A stretch of DNA of 64,000 nt from Prochlorococcus sp. AG-436-M02 (GCA_003212515.1 QCPL01000005.1:25943-89942), one strand, 5' to 3'. Shown: positions 53,911 through 63,916, numbered from the stretch's first letter. A program made the numbers and translations. Notes: generated by a model not told the origin, from the sequence alone.

Positions 53911-54348
53911 ATGAAAAAGGTAATTGCAATTGATCCAGGGAATAAGAAATGTGGATTACTATTAGCAGATATTGATGATGCTATTGCTATAGATGGGAAA
54001 ATATCTATAAACTCATCTGTTATTAATTTAATAAATCATTGGAGAGAAGAACATTCAGTTGAATTAATTCTTCTTGGTAATGGAACAACTAGTCAATATT
54101 GGTATTCAGAACTTCATTCGGCGAGAATTGACCCTGTAAAGCTTGTTGATGAAAGGATGACGACCTTGCGAGCGCGTGAAAGGTATTTGGAAATATTTCC
54201 TCCAAAGTCTTTCATGCAATTTATTCCAAAAGGATTAATTTTAACCCCAAAAAATATAGATGTAGTTGTCTCATTAATTCTAATAGAAGATTATTTTAAA
54301 ATAAAACTGGAATGGTCAAAATCTATTGACTTTAGAATTTGGATCTGA
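53911..54348 (+). CDS. YqgF/RuvX-like RNase H-fold nuclease
   Basis: The 145-residue protein has the RNase H-fold pattern of YqgF/RuvX-like nucleases: the first acidic strand VIAIDPGNKKCGLLLAD near 4-20, VELILLGNGTT near 50 with a conserved-looking glycine turn, VDERMTTLRARERYLE near 80-95 (catalytic Glu) and a C-terminal Asp in NIDVVVSLILIEDYF near 118-132. Members process pre-16S rRNA ends or act as resolvase-like proteins. It is a diverged member, probably not the main RuvX. The 3' end overlaps the convergent DUF3146-like gene by 17 bases. Confidence 0.75.
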   Translation: MKKVIAIDPGNKKCGLLLADIDDAIAIDGKISINSSVINLINHWREEHSVELILLGNGTTSQYWYSELHSARIDPVKLVDERMTTLRARERYLEIFPPKSFMQFIPKGLILTPKNIDVVVSLILIEDYFKIKLEWSKSIDFRIWI

Positions 54349-54616
54349 TTGTGAAATGATAATCACCTCCAGTCTCTAGAGAGTAATCAGCTTTAACTAG
54401 AAAACGCAGTAGTGCATCTTGGATAAGTGCTCTACCAAGTGGTGGTTCTACTAATAACTGATCATTGCTAAATTGCCAATTAAATTGCCAATTAAAGCCA
54501 CCTGCAGACACTTCCCCTTCAATCGATTTGCTTGCAAAGCTTTGTCTATTTATTCTTATATGAGCTGTAGTTGCAGGGGGTCTGTTCATTGGCTTATATC
54601 TATATTTCGGATTCAT
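54332..54616 (-). CDS. DUF3146-like cyanobacterial protein
   Basis: The function is unknown. The 94-residue soluble protein shows the pattern of cyanobacterial DUF3146: PPATTAHIRINRQSFASKSIEGEVSAGGF, PPLGRALIQDALLRFLVKADYSLE and the C-terminal GGDYHFTIRSKF. FNWQFNWQF in the middle is encoded by a 12-base tandem repeat. The start is ATG at 54616, overlapping pth by 17 bases, or ATG at 54589 (MNRPPATT), just after the pth stop. It is the last gene of psbH-tatA-pth-DUF3146. Confidence 0.78.
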   Translation of the reverse strand: MNPKYRYKPMNRPPATTAHIRINRQSFASKSIEGEVSAGGFNWQFNWQFSNDQLLVEPPLGRALIQDALLRFLVKADYSLETGGDYHFTIRSKF

Positions 54617-55208
54617 ATGAATTTATAAAAGTTATCCCTCGCTCTAACCCAAATTCCTGAACTATTTCCAATCCTTTTATTACTTTATCAAAAACAATAT
54701 CGACTATTGAACTTTCTTTTTTTGTAAATTTTCCTAGAACATGACTTACCGTTTTGTTTTTTCGTTCATGCACAATTTCTGATGGAGGACCAATGCCTAT
54801 TCTTAATCGGCAAAAATCTGTTCTTCCTAACTCAGTAATAATACTTTTAAGACCGTTATGCCCGCCAGAACCACCTTCTTCTCTCAGCCTTAATTTTCCT
54901 AATGGTAAATCCATGTCATCAACAATTACGAGAAGTTGAGTGATGTCTAGTTCAAACCATTTCATTGCTGCATTAATGGATCGCCCACTTTCATTCATGT
55001 AAGTACTTGGCATTAATAGTCTTCTTGCTCTGGGACCATTTTGAATAGACGCTAATTGACCATGAAGCTTTTTGTTCATATTGAAAACAGCAGACTCTTT
55101 ATGGGCAAGCTTTTTTAAGACCATGAATCCAATGTTGTGTCGAGTATATTCATATTTTGAACCAGGATTACCAAGGCCAGCTAATAACCGGAAATCACCT
55201 GAATCCAT
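54600..55208 (-). CDS. pth: Peptidyl-tRNA hydrolase
   Basis: Pth releases peptides from stalled peptidyl-tRNA. The 202-residue protein has the substrate Asn/Tyr and catalytic His in GLGNPGSKYEYTRHNIGFMV near 11-30, LLMPSTYMNESGRSI near 65, the catalytic-Asp strand VIVDDMDLPLGKLRLREEGGSGGHNGLKS (short blocks, near 92-120) and RLRIGIGPP. Length is typical. It lies 27 bases after tatA on the same strand. Confidence 0.96.
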   Translation of the reverse strand: MDSGDFRLLAGLGNPGSKYEYTRHNIGFMVLKKLAHKESAVFNMNKKLHGQLASIQNGPRARRLLMPSTYMNESGRSINAAMKWFELDITQLLVIVDDMDLPLGKLRLREEGGSGGHNGLKSIITELGRTDFCRLRIGIGPPSEIVHERKNKTVSHVLGKFTKKESSIVDIVFDKVIKGLEIVQEFGLERGITFINSYESEI

Positions 55209-55235
55209 TTAGTTGCTCTAAGAGAATTACTGAAA

Positions 55236-55487
55236 TTATATTTTCTTATTTTGTTCAGAGGAATCCACCTGAGTTTTTAGCTCAGGGGCAGCTTCATTAC
55301 CAATATCGTCTGTATTGGTTACAGCTTTTTGGAATTCACTTTCAAACTCTGATGAAGCTTTCTGAAGTGTTTTAAGTGTTTTCCCAAGGTTCCTTCCCAG
55401 CTCAGGAAGTTTTTTGGGGCCAAAAATAACCAAAGCAAGGGCAGCTATGACTGCTATCTCAGGCAGCCCTACTCCAAAGATGTTCAT
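55236..55487 (-). CDS. tatA: Sec-independent translocase subunit TatA
   Basis: TatA subunits build the twin-arginine pore that exports folded proteins. The 83-residue protein has a short N-terminal transmembrane helix (GLPEIAVIAALALVIF, residues about 7-22), the FGPKKLPELGRNLGKTLK hinge and amphipathic helix, and a variable acidic tail. This is the TatA/B-type cyanobacterial form. It follows psbH by 31 bases and precedes pth by 27. Confidence 0.95.
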   Translation of the reverse strand: MNIFGVGLPEIAVIAALALVIFGPKKLPELGRNLGKTLKTLQKASSEFESEFQKAVTNTDDIGNEAAPELKTQVDSSEQNKKI

Positions 55488-55518
55488 TGGCTAACAGCTT
55501 GAGTTGGATAATGCTGAC

Positions 55519-55722
55519 TTAATTCACCCCGTTCCAATCAACTGAGAAGCCCTGTAATAGAAGGGATTGATTGTAAATTTGCAGCATGATTACTAGGAAA
55601 ACAAGCAGCAATACTCCAATCAGAGCCATTACGGGGACTGCTCCCCAGCCTGCTACAACTTTGCCTTGACCTGAATTGCCAATTGATTTAAGGAGTGAGC
55701 CAAGAGGGGTTTTTTGTCCCAT
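55519..55722 (-). CDS. psbH: Photosystem II phosphoprotein-type subunit PsbH
   Basis: PsbH is a single-helix PSII subunit near the QB site that binds chlorophyll-containing assembly partners. The 67-residue protein has the typical N-terminus [48 protein letters not shown] as its single transmembrane span, and a C-terminus [11 protein letters not shown]. The divergent psbN lies 86 bases upstream; this arrangement is conserved in cyanobacteria and plastids. Confidence 0.97.
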   Translation of the reverse strand: MGQKTPLGSLLKSIGNSGQGKVVAGWGAVPVMALIGVLLLVFLVIMLQIYNQSLLLQGFSVDWNGVN

Positions 55723-55808
55723 TTTGAGTTTCGAGCCTCAGCTAATGATTGATTTTGGATATTGTATGTGAAATACCCTCTAAGGTTTACAACCTGTAGA
55801 AAGATTTG
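55723..55808. promoter_or_regulatory. Divergent psbH/psbN promoter region
   Basis: These 86 bases separate two divergently transcribed photosystem genes and must hold both promoters. An AT-rich segment TTGATTTTGGATATTGTATGTGAAAT is central. No box was assigned with certainty. Confidence 0.4.
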
Positions 55809-55949
55809 ATGCAAACTTCAACTCCCGCTCTTTCATTAGCTGTAACTATTGTGGTGCTTTTGTTAGGTTTAACTGGCTTTGGCCTCTATACAGCCTTTGG
55901 CCCGCCTAATAAGAGCCTGGAGGATCCTTGGGATGAACATGATGATTAA
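55809..55949 (+). CDS. psbN: PSII assembly protein PsbN
   Basis: PsbN aids PSII assembly and repair and is not a stable core subunit. This 46-residue gene is too short for the ORF track: it reads [20 protein letters not shown], then [26 protein letters not shown]. One hydrophobic helix (about 8-28) is followed by the typical GFGPP-like turn and the C-terminal [10 protein letters not shown]. It is divergent from psbH, as in nearly all cyanobacteria. ATG at 55809, TAA at 55947. Confidence 0.96.
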   Translation: MQTSTPALSLAVTIVVLLLGLTGFGLYTAFGPPNKSLEDPWDEHDD

Positions 55950-56088
55950 GACTTGCAAGCAATCCCAAAGAAATCCTTATTATTAAGCTCAACAGCATAG
56001 AAACATTTCAATCCAAGGTAATAATTGGGCCATTTTGGGTGCAACTACCCATAAGATACACTTGTTTCCATAGTTAAATTAGCTAGTC

Positions 56089-56217
56089 ATGCTTGCCCTA
56101 AAGATTTCCGTATACACGGTCGTCTTCTTTTTTGTTGGTGTTTTCCTCTTTGGCTTCTTGGCTAGTGACCCAGCAAGAACACCAGCAAGAAAGGATCTTG
56201 AAAGCCCTCAGGACTAA
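56089..56217 (+). CDS. psbI: Photosystem II subunit PsbI
   Basis: PsbI is a single-helix PSII core subunit close to D1 and CP43, present early in assembly. The 42-residue gene is too short for the ORF track: [20 protein letters not shown], then [22 protein letters not shown]. The start [11 protein letters not shown] and the [10 protein letters not shown] motif are diagnostic. ATG at 56089, TAA at 56215. It lies 139 bases after psbN on the same strand and before the DUF3769/LptD-like gene. Confidence 0.97.
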   Translation: MLALKISVYTVVFFFVGVFLFGFLASDPARTPARKDLESPQD

Positions 56218-56335
56218 ATAATTTAGTCTTGCTACTTATTTCAACTAAACTAATATTGGTTTAATTCAGATCAATATTAGTTTTTAATGTCATTCGATTG
56301 CTCGTCGAAAGGTTTATTTTGGCGACTATAGTTTT

Positions 56336-58444
56336 ATGCGATTGCTTACAGGCTGCATATCTGTGGCCTTTTTTCTTTTTATACCTTTCGAAGCAAGTTT
56401 TGCTTCGAATAGGCTTACAGGTAATTTTTCTTCTAGAAAAAAGGTTCTTCTTCCCCCGATTGATTTAGAAGATGTAGTTTTTAACGCTTATTTAAGAAAA
56501 GAAGACTTAGATCTTGAAGAGATTGATATTCAGCCTAATGATTCATTGATTGATGAAAGATCTAAAATTTACTTGATTTCCCAGAATCTAGAAAGTGCAC
56601 CTTTTGTCGAATTGGAAATTATCTCTGATAGTCAATCTTGGGAAAATGAGAACCTCTTTGTTGCGGAGGGAAATGCAAAGGCAGTTTTGCATGGGGGTAT
56701 TCTGAAGGCAGATAAAATTGAAATTGATAAATCAAAAAATACTATTTTTGCATCAGGAAATGTCTATTTCCGTAAGGGTAAAACTAAATTTTCTGCTAAT
56801 TCTTTTAGATATAGCCTAAAAGAAAAGAATGGTAATTTTAATAATGTATTTGGAGTAATTGATTTAAAGCTTATTGCTAAAGATTTAAATTTAACCAAAA
56901 TCATAACTTCTAATGAAGTTTATTCTATTGATAAGGGTGAAGATTCAATTAGAGATGTTGAATTGATCGATGGTTTTATTCTTCAAGGAGGCTTTGATCA
57001 AAATATGGAGATGATAAAACATGCTAAGAGTAAAAAGAACTCTATAAATAAATGGCGTATAAAAGCAGAGAAGATTCTCCTCAACCAAGATGGCCTTTCA
57101 GCAAACAAAGTTAGTTTCACTAATGATCCTTTTAACCCTGCTCAAATACGAATTGAATCTTCCCAGGTTGAAATAATAGCAAATGATGGGAAAGTAGAAG
57201 ATGCAATGATTACTGCAAAAAAAAGCTATCTTATTTTCGAAGATAAACTAAAGTTACCTCTTGGGAATAGGAGCTTTAGACTTAGTAAAAACTGGAAAGT
57301 AAGAAGAAAATGGACTTTTGGCATTGATGGTAATGATAAAGATGGTATTTTTATAGGTAGACAACTCAATCCTATTAGGTTAAGTGATAATTATATATTG
57401 TCACTTCAGCCGCAGTATTTAATTCAAAGATCAATACAAGGTAAAACATCATCTTATCCTAAAGATGGTTTTTCAGTTAATAGTAGTAAAGTATCAACTC
57501 CTACTAAATTTGATGATTTATTTGGTTTAGAGGCTGAACTGCAAGGCAAGATTTTTAATTGGGATAATAATATCGTAGGAGATATTAGTACATTTAATAG
57601 CAAAAGATTTGCTAATGGATCAAGGTTTTCTGCAGAATTAACAAGAAAAGTGAATTTTAAAAAGTTTAAAGAATTAGACTTAAGTCTTTTTGGATTATAT
57701 AGAGATAAAGTTTTTAATGGATCTATAGGAAGTGCAGATATATATACTGCTTATGGTCTTAGCCTGAGTCGAGATAGTTTTTGGAAATCTGGTAAGACTG
57801 AATATAAAGATAAATTCAGTACTGGATTGGCTAAATATCAAGCAGAAAAATTGTCAAGTGTAGAACTCTCTTCGTTATGGAGATCTAGCTTGACTTATGA
57901 CTTAGATATTAAATATCCTCTTAAAGAGTTTAATCAAAAAGAGGGACCTAAATATAACAATTCACCTTACTCCCCAAAATCAATAAATCCAGGACTTTAT
58001 TTAAATAGTATTTTTAATGTGTCTAGTTTTATTTATGAGGGTAGTCGTTCACAATCTTATATGACTTTCGGTTTAGGACCTGAAATAACATTTGGGAATT
58101 TGAAGAAAAAGTATTTTGATTATACAAAATTATCAATTATCCCTTCCTATACATTTAGATCAGGTGAAAGCCCTTTTAAATTTGATAATCAGAACGATTT
58201 GGTCAAGTTGAAGATAGGTCTTACTCAGCAATTAGTTGGACCAATCATTGCAAAAAACGTTCAAGAATTTAATATTGATTCGAGCTCTGAAAATTATGGT
58301 AAATCTATTAATTCTAAATTATCCATAATGTGGCAAAGAAGAGCTTACGAATTTGGTCTTTTTTATGATTTTAAGAATGACTCAGGTGGGCTATCTTTTC
58401 GTTTAAATGGATTTAATTATAATGGTATACCTGAAGAATTCTAA
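56336..58444 (+). CDS. DUF3769/LptD (OstA)-like outer-membrane protein
   Basis: The 702-residue protein has an export signal (residues 1-23, MRLLTGCISVAFFLFIPFEASFA), an OstA-type N-terminal beta domain (FVAEGNAKAVLHGGILKADKIEID and FASGNVYFRKGKTKFSA, about 108-155) and a long C-terminal part rich in alternating beta strands with a final aromatic segment (LSIMWQRRAYEFGLFYDFKN), as in a beta-barrel. It resembles the cyanobacterial DUF3769/LptD-like family, probably involved in outer-membrane or LPS export. It is convergent with leuD. ATG start. Confidence 0.78.
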   Translation: MRLLTGCISVAFFLFIPFEASFASNRLTGNFSSRKKVLLPPIDLEDVVFNAYLRKEDLDLEEIDIQPNDSLIDERSKIYLISQNLESAPFVELEIISDSQSWENENLFVAEGNAKAVLHGGILKADKIEIDKSKNTIFASGNVYFRKGKTKFSANSFRYSLKEKNGNFNNVFGVIDLKLIAKDLNLTKIITSNEVYSIDKGEDSIRDVELIDGFILQGGFDQNMEMIKHAKSKKNSINKWRIKAEKILLNQDGLSANKVSFTNDPFNPAQIRIESSQVEIIANDGKVEDAMITAKKSYLIFEDKLKLPLGNRSFRLSKNWKVRRKWTFGIDGNDKDGIFIGRQLNPIRLSDNYILSLQPQYLIQRSIQGKTSSYPKDGFSVNSSKVSTPTKFDDLFGLEAELQGKIFNWDNNIVGDISTFNSKRFANGSRFSAELTRKVNFKKFKELDLSLFGLYRDKVFNGSIGSADIYTAYGLSLSRDSFWKSGKTEYKDKFSTGLAKYQAEKLSSVELSSLWRSSLTYDLDIKYPLKEFNQKEGPKYNNSPYSPKSINPGLYLNSIFNVSSFIYEGSRSQSYMTFGLGPEITFGNLKKKYFDYTKLSIIPSYTFRSGESPFKFDNQNDLVKLKIGLTQQLVGPIIAKNVQEFNIDSSSENYGKSINSKLSIMWQRRAYEFGLFYDFKNDSGGLSFRLNGFNYNGIPEEF

Positions 58445-58458
58445 TTTTCATAAAATGA

Positions 58459-59076
58459 TTAATTAAAGTCATTTATATAAGGAATACTATTTTTAATCCT
58501 ATTGATTTGTTCTTTTTCTTGAAGCAGATTAGTGGTTGCATCCCATTTCCCAGATAGAAGCATTTCTCTCATGCCTAATTCGATTTTTAGTGGCCATGAT
58601 TGGTGTTCACAAATGATTTGTTCTAAATCAATATCTAAAGTGAAAAGTAGTTCAGGCTTAAATTCAATTGCTTTAGTTAAGCTTTTTATGCAAGATTCAG
58701 AAATGCTGGCACAAGGTATACCTATAGATAGGCAATTACCATAGAAAATCTCTGCAAAACTTTGGCCAATAATTGCTCTTATTCCCCATCTCATTAGAGC
58801 TTGTGGTGCATGCTCTCTGCTTGATCCACATCCGAAGTTTTTATCAACTAACAGGATTGAACTTTTTTGATTTTTGATTTGATCAAAAGGGTGTAATCCT
58901 TTTTGCTCAATACGATCATCTGCAAATACGCTTTTACCAAGGTCATCAAAGCTTATACATTTTAGAAAACGTGCAGGGATAATACGATCGGTATCAATAT
59001 CATTTCCAGTCAGGTAAATACATGTCCCTTCTACTTTGTGAATAGGTCCTGTTGGGAATAGTGGTACTTTGTTCAT
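58459..59076 (-). CDS. leuD: 3-isopropylmalate dehydratase small subunit
   Basis: LeuD with LeuC isomerises 2- and 3-isopropylmalate in leucine synthesis. The ORF track starts at 59136, inside leuC; ATG at 59076 (MNKVPLFPTGPIHK) gives 205 residues, 26 bases after the leuC stop, and fits the family. Key sequences are NDIDTDRIIPARFLK near 25, the swivelling-domain LVDKNFGCGSSREHAPQALMRWGI near 75-98 and IIGQSFAEIFYGN. Its stop faces the DUF3769 gene with 14 bases between. Confidence 0.94.
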   Translation of the reverse strand: MNKVPLFPTGPIHKVEGTCIYLTGNDIDTDRIIPARFLKCISFDDLGKSVFADDRIEQKGLHPFDQIKNQKSSILLVDKNFGCGSSREHAPQALMRWGIRAIIGQSFAEIFYGNCLSIGIPCASISESCIKSLTKAIEFKPELLFTLDIDLEQIICEHQSWPLKIELGMREMLLSGKWDATTNLLQEKEQINRIKNSIPYINDFN

Positions 59077-59102
59077 TAATTTAAGATTTGTAAGAAGTGC
59101 TT

Positions 59103-60509
59103 TCAACAAAAGAGTTTTCTGACATCTATCACACACCCTGAAATAGCCGCTGCGGCAACCATTGCGGGACTCATTAATAAAGTCCTCCCTTTTGAGGATC
59201 CTTGCCTCCCTTTAAAGTTTCGGTTGCTTGAACTTGCACTAATTTGATCATTTTCAAGCTTATCTGGGTTCATTGCAAGACACATCGAACAGCCAGGTTT
59301 TCTCCATTCGAAACCAGCATTTCTGAAAATCTCATCTAATCCTTCTGCTTCTGCTTCTTGAGCAACTTTTTCTGAACCAGGTACCACAAAAGCCTTGACT
59401 CCTTGTGCTACTTTTTTGCCTTTGGCTATTTTTGCTGCTATTTGAAGATCACTTAACCGTCCATTTGTGCAACTACCAATAAAACAAACGTCTATTGGTA
59501 ATCCCTCTATTGACCTGTCGGGGGATAAGTCCATATATTGATAAGCCTCTAAGGCAATTTGTTGTTCTCCTGGATCTAGAGATGCTGGATTTGGGATGGT
59601 TGAATTTATTGCTATTGATTGTCCAGGAGTAATGCCCCATGTAACAGTGGGAGCGATTTCAGAAGCATTGAACTTTATTTCATCATCATATATTGCACTT
59701 TCATTGCTACAGAGTGACTCCCACCATTTAATTGCTAGGTCCCAATTTGCACCTTTTGGGGAATATCTTCTTCCTTTAAGATAATCAAAAGTCACTTGGT
59801 CTGGATTTATATAGCCACATCTTGCTCCACCTTCTATGGCCATATTGCATATAGTCATTCTTTCTTCCATAGATAGTTTTTTTATTGCAGGTCCTGCAAA
59901 TTCATAGGCAAAACCAACTCCATCTTTTACTCCAAGTTTTTGAATTACATGGAGAATTAAATCTTTAGCAAAAACACCTTTTTGAAGTTCTCCGTCAAAA
60001 AATATACGTCGAACCTTGAGTTTTTTCATAGTTAAGGTTTGACTTGCAAGAATGTCTCGAACTTGACTTGTTCCAATACCAAAGGCAATAGCTCCAAAAG
60101 CACCATGAGTAGAGGTATGTGAGTCCCCACATGCAACCGTCATGCCAGGTTGAGTTAAACCTGCTTCTGGAGCAATGACATGTACAATTCCTTGATAGCC
60201 AGATCCTAAGTTGAACAATTCGATCCCACTTTTTTTGCAGTTTGATTCAAGTGTTTGGAGCATTTGCTCGGCTAATGGATCAGCAAATGGTCTTGCTTGA
60301 TTCGTAGTAGGGACAATATGGTCGACGGTAGCAATAGTCCTGTCTGGGGAATGTACTGAAAGCCCCTTTTCTTCCAACGCAGAAAATGCTTGAGGACTTG
60401 TGACTTCATGAATTAAATGCAAGCCTACAAAAAGCTGTGTGGAGCCTCCAGTAAGTTCTCTTACTCTGTGGAGATCCCAAATCTTGTCATAGAGCGTTTC
60501 TGAGCTCAC
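59103..60509 (-). CDS. leuC: 3-isopropylmalate dehydratase large subunit
   Basis: LeuC is the aconitase-family [4Fe-4S] subunit of isopropylmalate isomerase. The 468-residue protein shows [21 protein letters not shown] near 132-152, the cluster cysteines in [14 protein letters not shown] near 343 and [11 protein letters not shown] near 405, and a C-terminal VDVRKL-like end (CVIDVRKLF). Length is typical. It precedes leuD as an operon and lies 26 bases after cinA-glyA orientation group, all leftward. Confidence 0.96.
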   Translation of the reverse strand: MSSETLYDKIWDLHRVRELTGGSTQLFVGLHLIHEVTSPQAFSALEEKGLSVHSPDRTIATVDHIVPTTNQARPFADPLAEQMLQTLESNCKKSGIELFNLGSGYQGIVHVIAPEAGLTQPGMTVACGDSHTSTHGAFGAIAFGIGTSQVRDILASQTLTMKKLKVRRIFFDGELQKGVFAKDLILHVIQKLGVKDGVGFAYEFAGPAIKKLSMEERMTICNMAIEGGARCGYINPDQVTFDYLKGRRYSPKGANWDLAIKWWESLCSNESAIYDDEIKFNASEIAPTVTWGITPGQSIAINSTIPNPASLDPGEQQIALEAYQYMDLSPDRSIEGLPIDVCFIGSCTNGRLSDLQIAAKIAKGKKVAQGVKAFVVPGSEKVAQEAEAEGLDEIFRNAGFEWRKPGCSMCLAMNPDKLENDQISASSSNRNFKGRQGSSKGRTLLMSPAMVAAAAISGCVIDVRKLFC

Positions 60510-60535
60510 AAATTAATTCCATTTATTTATAGACA

Positions 60536-61804
60536 CTAGCTTTGCATAAGCAGTGATAAACGAAGTCTATCTAGGGCTCTTACAACACTCAATTTTTGTA
60601 TGCAAGCCCTTGACCTATGAGGGCCAAAATTCTCTTGAAAAGATTTCTGCAAATTTTGACTGGAAATAAATATTTCTACTCTTCCTACAGGCTTACTGTT
60701 GCTGCCACCGCTTGGCCCTGCAATTCCACTGATCGCAATAGACCAATCGCTATTAAATAAATGTCTTGTTTTATTTGCCATAGATTTTGCTACAGGTGAA
60801 GACACAGCGCCATGCTGTTGTAAAAGATTAATAGGTACTTTTAAAATATTTTCTTTAATGAAATTGTTATATGCGATTATCCCACCAAGAAAGACATCTG
60901 AAGCCCCTGGGATAGAAGTGAAGGCGGATGAAAGTTGACCTCCAGTACAAGATTCAGCTAGTGAGATTGTCTCTCGTCTTTCCCTTAGCAAGTCAACAAC
61001 ACTTGAAGCTAAGCTTTCGTTATTTCTCCCGAAAATATTTAGCCCAATCCTTTTCTCTAATTCATGTTCAATAGGTTTAATAATTTTATTAGCTTCTTGA
61101 GTAGTTTTAGCTTGTGCTGTAATTCTTAATTTTACCTCCCCTAAAGATGCGTAAGGCGCAATTGTGGGATTCTCTTTAGTAAGTAAATCGGAAATTTTTT
61201 CTGTTAGAGCAGACTCTGGGATGCCTGCGACTCTAATTGTTTTACTGGTGAAGGTTTTTCCAGAAGGATGATTTTCTAGAAGCCAAGGTTTAGCAGTCTC
61301 TTCCCACATCTTCTTCATTTCTGATGGAACACCAGGAAAGGTAATTATTGTGAAGTTATCTTTTGGAGACCATATCATTCCTGGAGCAGTCCCTAATGGA
61401 TTCGGTAGAACTTTTGCCCCTTCTGGCAAAAGGATTTGTTTTAGATTGCTTTTAGGCAAGCTATCAAGATCATTAAATTTTTTTTTGATATCCTCTAAAA
61501 TATGTTTATGTTCTACGAGATTAGTTTGAAATGATTGAGCAATTGCCTCTGTAGTTAAGTCATCAAGTGTGGGACCTAATCCACCTGTAGTTATTAAAAT
61601 TTTACTTCTTTGAGATGACTCAATAATTATTTCTTTGAGTCGTTTCATATTATCTCCAACAACACTTTGTCTGTAGTGGGCTAAACCAATTATTGCAAGT
61701 TGATCCGCAAGCCATTGAGCATTGCTATTTACTATATTGCCTAGCAATAATTCTGTCCCGATAGCTAGGATTTCAACCCCTTTATTACTTTTATTCTTTG
61801 TCAA
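60536..61804 (-). CDS. cinA: CinA-like protein (competence/damage-inducible, NMN deamidase family)
   Basis: The 422-residue protein has the N-terminal MoCF/COG1058 domain ([22 protein letters not shown] near 10-31, [16 protein letters not shown] near 72, and [14 protein letters not shown] near 165) and the C-terminal CinA domain with [29 protein letters not shown] near 275-303 and [21 protein letters not shown]. Characterised members are pyridine-nucleotide pyrophosphatase and NMN deamidase. Its start overlaps the glyA stop by four bases (ATGA). ATG at 61804. Confidence 0.93.
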   Translation of the reverse strand: MTKNKSNKGVEILAIGTELLLGNIVNSNAQWLADQLAIIGLAHYRQSVVGDNMKRLKEIIIESSQRSKILITTGGLGPTLDDLTTEAIAQSFQTNLVEHKHILEDIKKKFNDLDSLPKSNLKQILLPEGAKVLPNPLGTAPGMIWSPKDNFTIITFPGVPSEMKKMWEETAKPWLLENHPSGKTFTSKTIRVAGIPESALTEKISDLLTKENPTIAPYASLGEVKLRITAQAKTTQEANKIIKPIEHELEKRIGLNIFGRNNESLASSVVDLLRERRETISLAESCTGGQLSSAFTSIPGASDVFLGGIIAYNNFIKENILKVPINLLQQHGAVSSPVAKSMANKTRHLFNSDWSIAISGIAGPSGGSNSKPVGRVEIFISSQNLQKSFQENFGPHRSRACIQKLSVVRALDRLRLSLLMQS

Positions 61805-63072
61805 GATTGATTGTTTTTAATTGGATTATAAAGAGGGAAACTATTACATAACTCAAAAACTTTTTGTTTGCATTGCTCTTTGATTGAAGAGTTGTCTTTA
61901 TTCAAAAGACGATCAGCTATGATATTAGCTACTTCAACAAAAGCTTCATTATCAAAACCTCTTGAAGTTAATGCGGCAGTTCCCAGTCTTAGCCCACTCG
62001 TAACAAAAGGGGATTCAGGGTCAAAAGGAACAGTATTTTTGTTAGCTGTTATATTCACTTCGCTAACAAGCGAATCTGCTTCTTTCCCTGTCATTTCAAT
62101 ACTCCTGAGATCAAGAAGCACAATATGATTATCAGTACCTTTGCTAACTACAGCAATGCCTCTGGCTTGAATCTGTTTTGCTAATGCTTTAGCATTAGAT
62201 ACTACTTGGTTGATATATCCTGTAAAGCTTGGATGGAGAGCTTCCTTAAATGCAACAGCTTTTGCTGCAATCACATGTTCTAAAGGACCGCCTTGATTCC
62301 CTGGGAAAACAGCCTTATCAAACTTTTTCCCAAATTCTTCGTCTTTGCAGAGTATTAATCCACCTCGAGGTCCTCTAAGGGTTTTGTGAGTAGTAGTTGT
62401 CACTACATCACAATCAACCACTGGATTGGGATGTATTCCTGTTGCTACAAGACCTGCGATATGAGCCATGTCAGCTAATAAATAAGCCCCTACTTCGTCT
62501 GCTATAGCCCTGAATGCCTTGAAGTCGATAGTTCTTGGATAAGCAGAGTACCCACAAATTATTAATTTGGGACGGTGTTGAAGAGCAATTTCCCTAACTT
62601 GCTCCATATTTAGGATCTGGGTATCGGGATCTACTCCATAATGAACTGCTTTAAACCATTTCCCACTGACATTTACAGGGGAACCGTGGGTTAAATGACC
62701 TCCATGAGCAAGGTCCATTCCCATGATTGTGTCACCTGGTTTAAGCAGTGCTAGAAAGACAGCAAAATTTGCTTGAGCACCACTATGAGGCTGAACATTT
62801 GCCCAAGCTGCATCGAACAATGATTTTGCTCTAGATATAGCTAGCTTCTCAATCTCATCAATATGTTCGCATCCTCCGTAGTACCTTTTCTCGGGAAGAC
62901 CTTCAGCATATTTATTTGTTAAAACAGTCCCTTGTGCTTGCATAACTGCCTTGGATGCAAAATTCTCACTAGCTATCAACTCCAAATGGGTTTGTTGCCT
63001 TAAGAGTTCCTTACTAATCAGAAGGGATATGTCTGGATCGGTACTTTCTAGATTTGAACTAATCGAAATCAA
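61801..63072 (-). CDS. glyA: Serine hydroxymethyltransferase
   Basis: GlyA interconverts serine and glycine with tetrahydrofolate and is also used in photorespiratory carbon recovery. The 423-residue PLP enzyme shows [42 protein letters not shown] (several short blocks, near 33-72), [15 protein letters not shown] near 123, [12 protein letters not shown] near 205 and the Schiff-base lysine in [16 protein letters not shown] near 227-242. Length is typical. It is followed by cinA through a four-base overlap. The tRNA-Arg lies about 117 bases upstream. Confidence 0.97.
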   Translation of the reverse strand: MISISSNLESTDPDISLLISKELLRQQTHLELIASENFASKAVMQAQGTVLTNKYAEGLPEKRYYGGCEHIDEIEKLAISRAKSLFDAAWANVQPHSGAQANFAVFLALLKPGDTIMGMDLAHGGHLTHGSPVNVSGKWFKAVHYGVDPDTQILNMEQVREIALQHRPKLIICGYSAYPRTIDFKAFRAIADEVGAYLLADMAHIAGLVATGIHPNPVVDCDVVTTTTHKTLRGPRGGLILCKDEEFGKKFDKAVFPGNQGGPLEHVIAAKAVAFKEALHPSFTGYINQVVSNAKALAKQIQARGIAVVSKGTDNHIVLLDLRSIEMTGKEADSLVSEVNITANKNTVPFDPESPFVTSGLRLGTAALTSRGFDNEAFVEVANIIADRLLNKDNSSIKEQCKQKVFELCNSFPLYNPIKNNQS

Positions 63073-63189
63073 GTTAATAGTCTCCTTATGGAGTTACTTA
63101 TGAGATAGTAAACAAAGCTTGGCAATCATTAAGAAAAATCCCTCTTAATTTCCCTTTTTATGTGTTGATCACATTAAAAACTTTTAAAA

Positions 63190-63263
63190 CGCGCCTGGAG
63201 AGATTCGAACTCCCGACCCTCTGATCCGTAGTCAGATGCTCTAATCCGCTGAGCTACAGGCGC
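63190..63263 (-). tRNA. tRNA-Arg (ACG anticodon)
   Basis: On the minus strand GCGCCTGTAGCTCAGCGG ... CAGGCGC forms a 7-bp acceptor stem with discriminator G. The anticodon arm reads CTGACTACGGATCAG with anticodon ACG, and the T arm is GGGAGTTCGAATCTC. CCA is not encoded. Total length is 74 bases. ACG (read as ICG after deamination) covers CGU, CGC and CGA. Confidence 0.97.
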
Positions 63264-63343
63264 ATATGATTTTAGTTAAGAGTTTTGAGATCCTCTTCGT
63301 CAACTATAAGATGACGTAAAGACCACATTAATACAAAATTCAA

Positions 63344-63601
63344 ATGCCTCTTAGGTGGTATGGCAATGGGGATCCAAATGATCCTCTTTACTTACATTTT
63401 TCCCGAATAGTCAATTTCACTATTCATGGCATGGCCTTCGCAGCCACAAATAGTGGTCTTTGGCTGGCTCAACAGATTCGACATAGTTGGACGCATTTGG
63501 GATGGTTTACAGGCATCTGGTTGTTTTTTCTGATGTCTCATCTTGTTTACGTCATTATTAGAAAACCCGTTCCATCTGAGGATTCCCTTCAGAAGGAATA
63601 A
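63344..63601 (+). CDS. Conserved small cyanobacterial membrane protein
   Basis: The product is unrecognised. The 85-residue protein has a short N-terminal soluble part with LRWYGNGDPNDPLYLHFSRIVNFTIHG, a segment AATNSGLWLAQQIRHSW and one clear transmembrane helix (WFTGIWLFFLMSHLVYVIIR). It starts with ATG. It is 15 bases upstream of the DUF3181-like gene on the same strand and 80 bases after tRNA-Arg, which is on the other strand. Confidence 0.72.
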   Translation: MPLRWYGNGDPNDPLYLHFSRIVNFTIHGMAFAATNSGLWLAQQIRHSWTHLGWFTGIWLFFLMSHLVYVIIRKPVPSEDSLQKE

Positions 63602-63616
63602 AACATTCTTATTTTC

Positions 63617-63916
63617 TTGATGCTTATGACTGCTGATTTAGAGCAATTACGCGAGATAGAGGCCTTAATTGCTGATCGGTTGTATATACAAATTGAGAAG
63701 TGGAATCTTTACTTGGGGAATGCTGGCTTAGCAGAAGCTCTTGCTGTTGAATGTCAAGTAAACCTTAAAGATGGCCCAACTCTTGCTGCTCGCAAGGCCT
63801 TAGAGGCAGTTCAAGTTCAATTGGGTGGTGGGAAGAGTCAAATGCCATTGTCTAGATTGATTTCTTCTACCCTTGTTTTTGAATTAGAAGAGATTTTGGA
63901 CCCCTATTGCAGATAA
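63617..63916 (+). CDS. DUF3181-like cyanobacterial protein
   Basis: The function is unknown. The 99-residue soluble protein resembles cyanobacterial DUF3181: LREIEALIADRLYIQIEKWNLYLGNAGLAEALAVEC and the C-terminal SSTLVFELEEILDPYC are the clearest blocks. The start is ATG at 63617 or the downstream ATG at 63626 (MTADLEQL), which may be more natural. It is 15 bases after the preceding membrane-protein gene and about 24 bases before the next, cut-off gene. Confidence 0.75.
   Translation: MMLMTADLEQLREIEALIADRLYIQIEKWNLYLGNAGLAEALAVECQVNLKDGPTLAARKALEAVQVQLGGGKSQMPLSRLISSTLVFELEEILDPYCR

Noticed and set aside
54468-54495. Two tandem copies of a 12-base unit (AAATTGCCAATT)
   Set aside because: They encode FNWQFNWQF inside a DUF3146-like gene, where related proteins have a similar FxWQFxW pattern, so it is not an independent repeat element.
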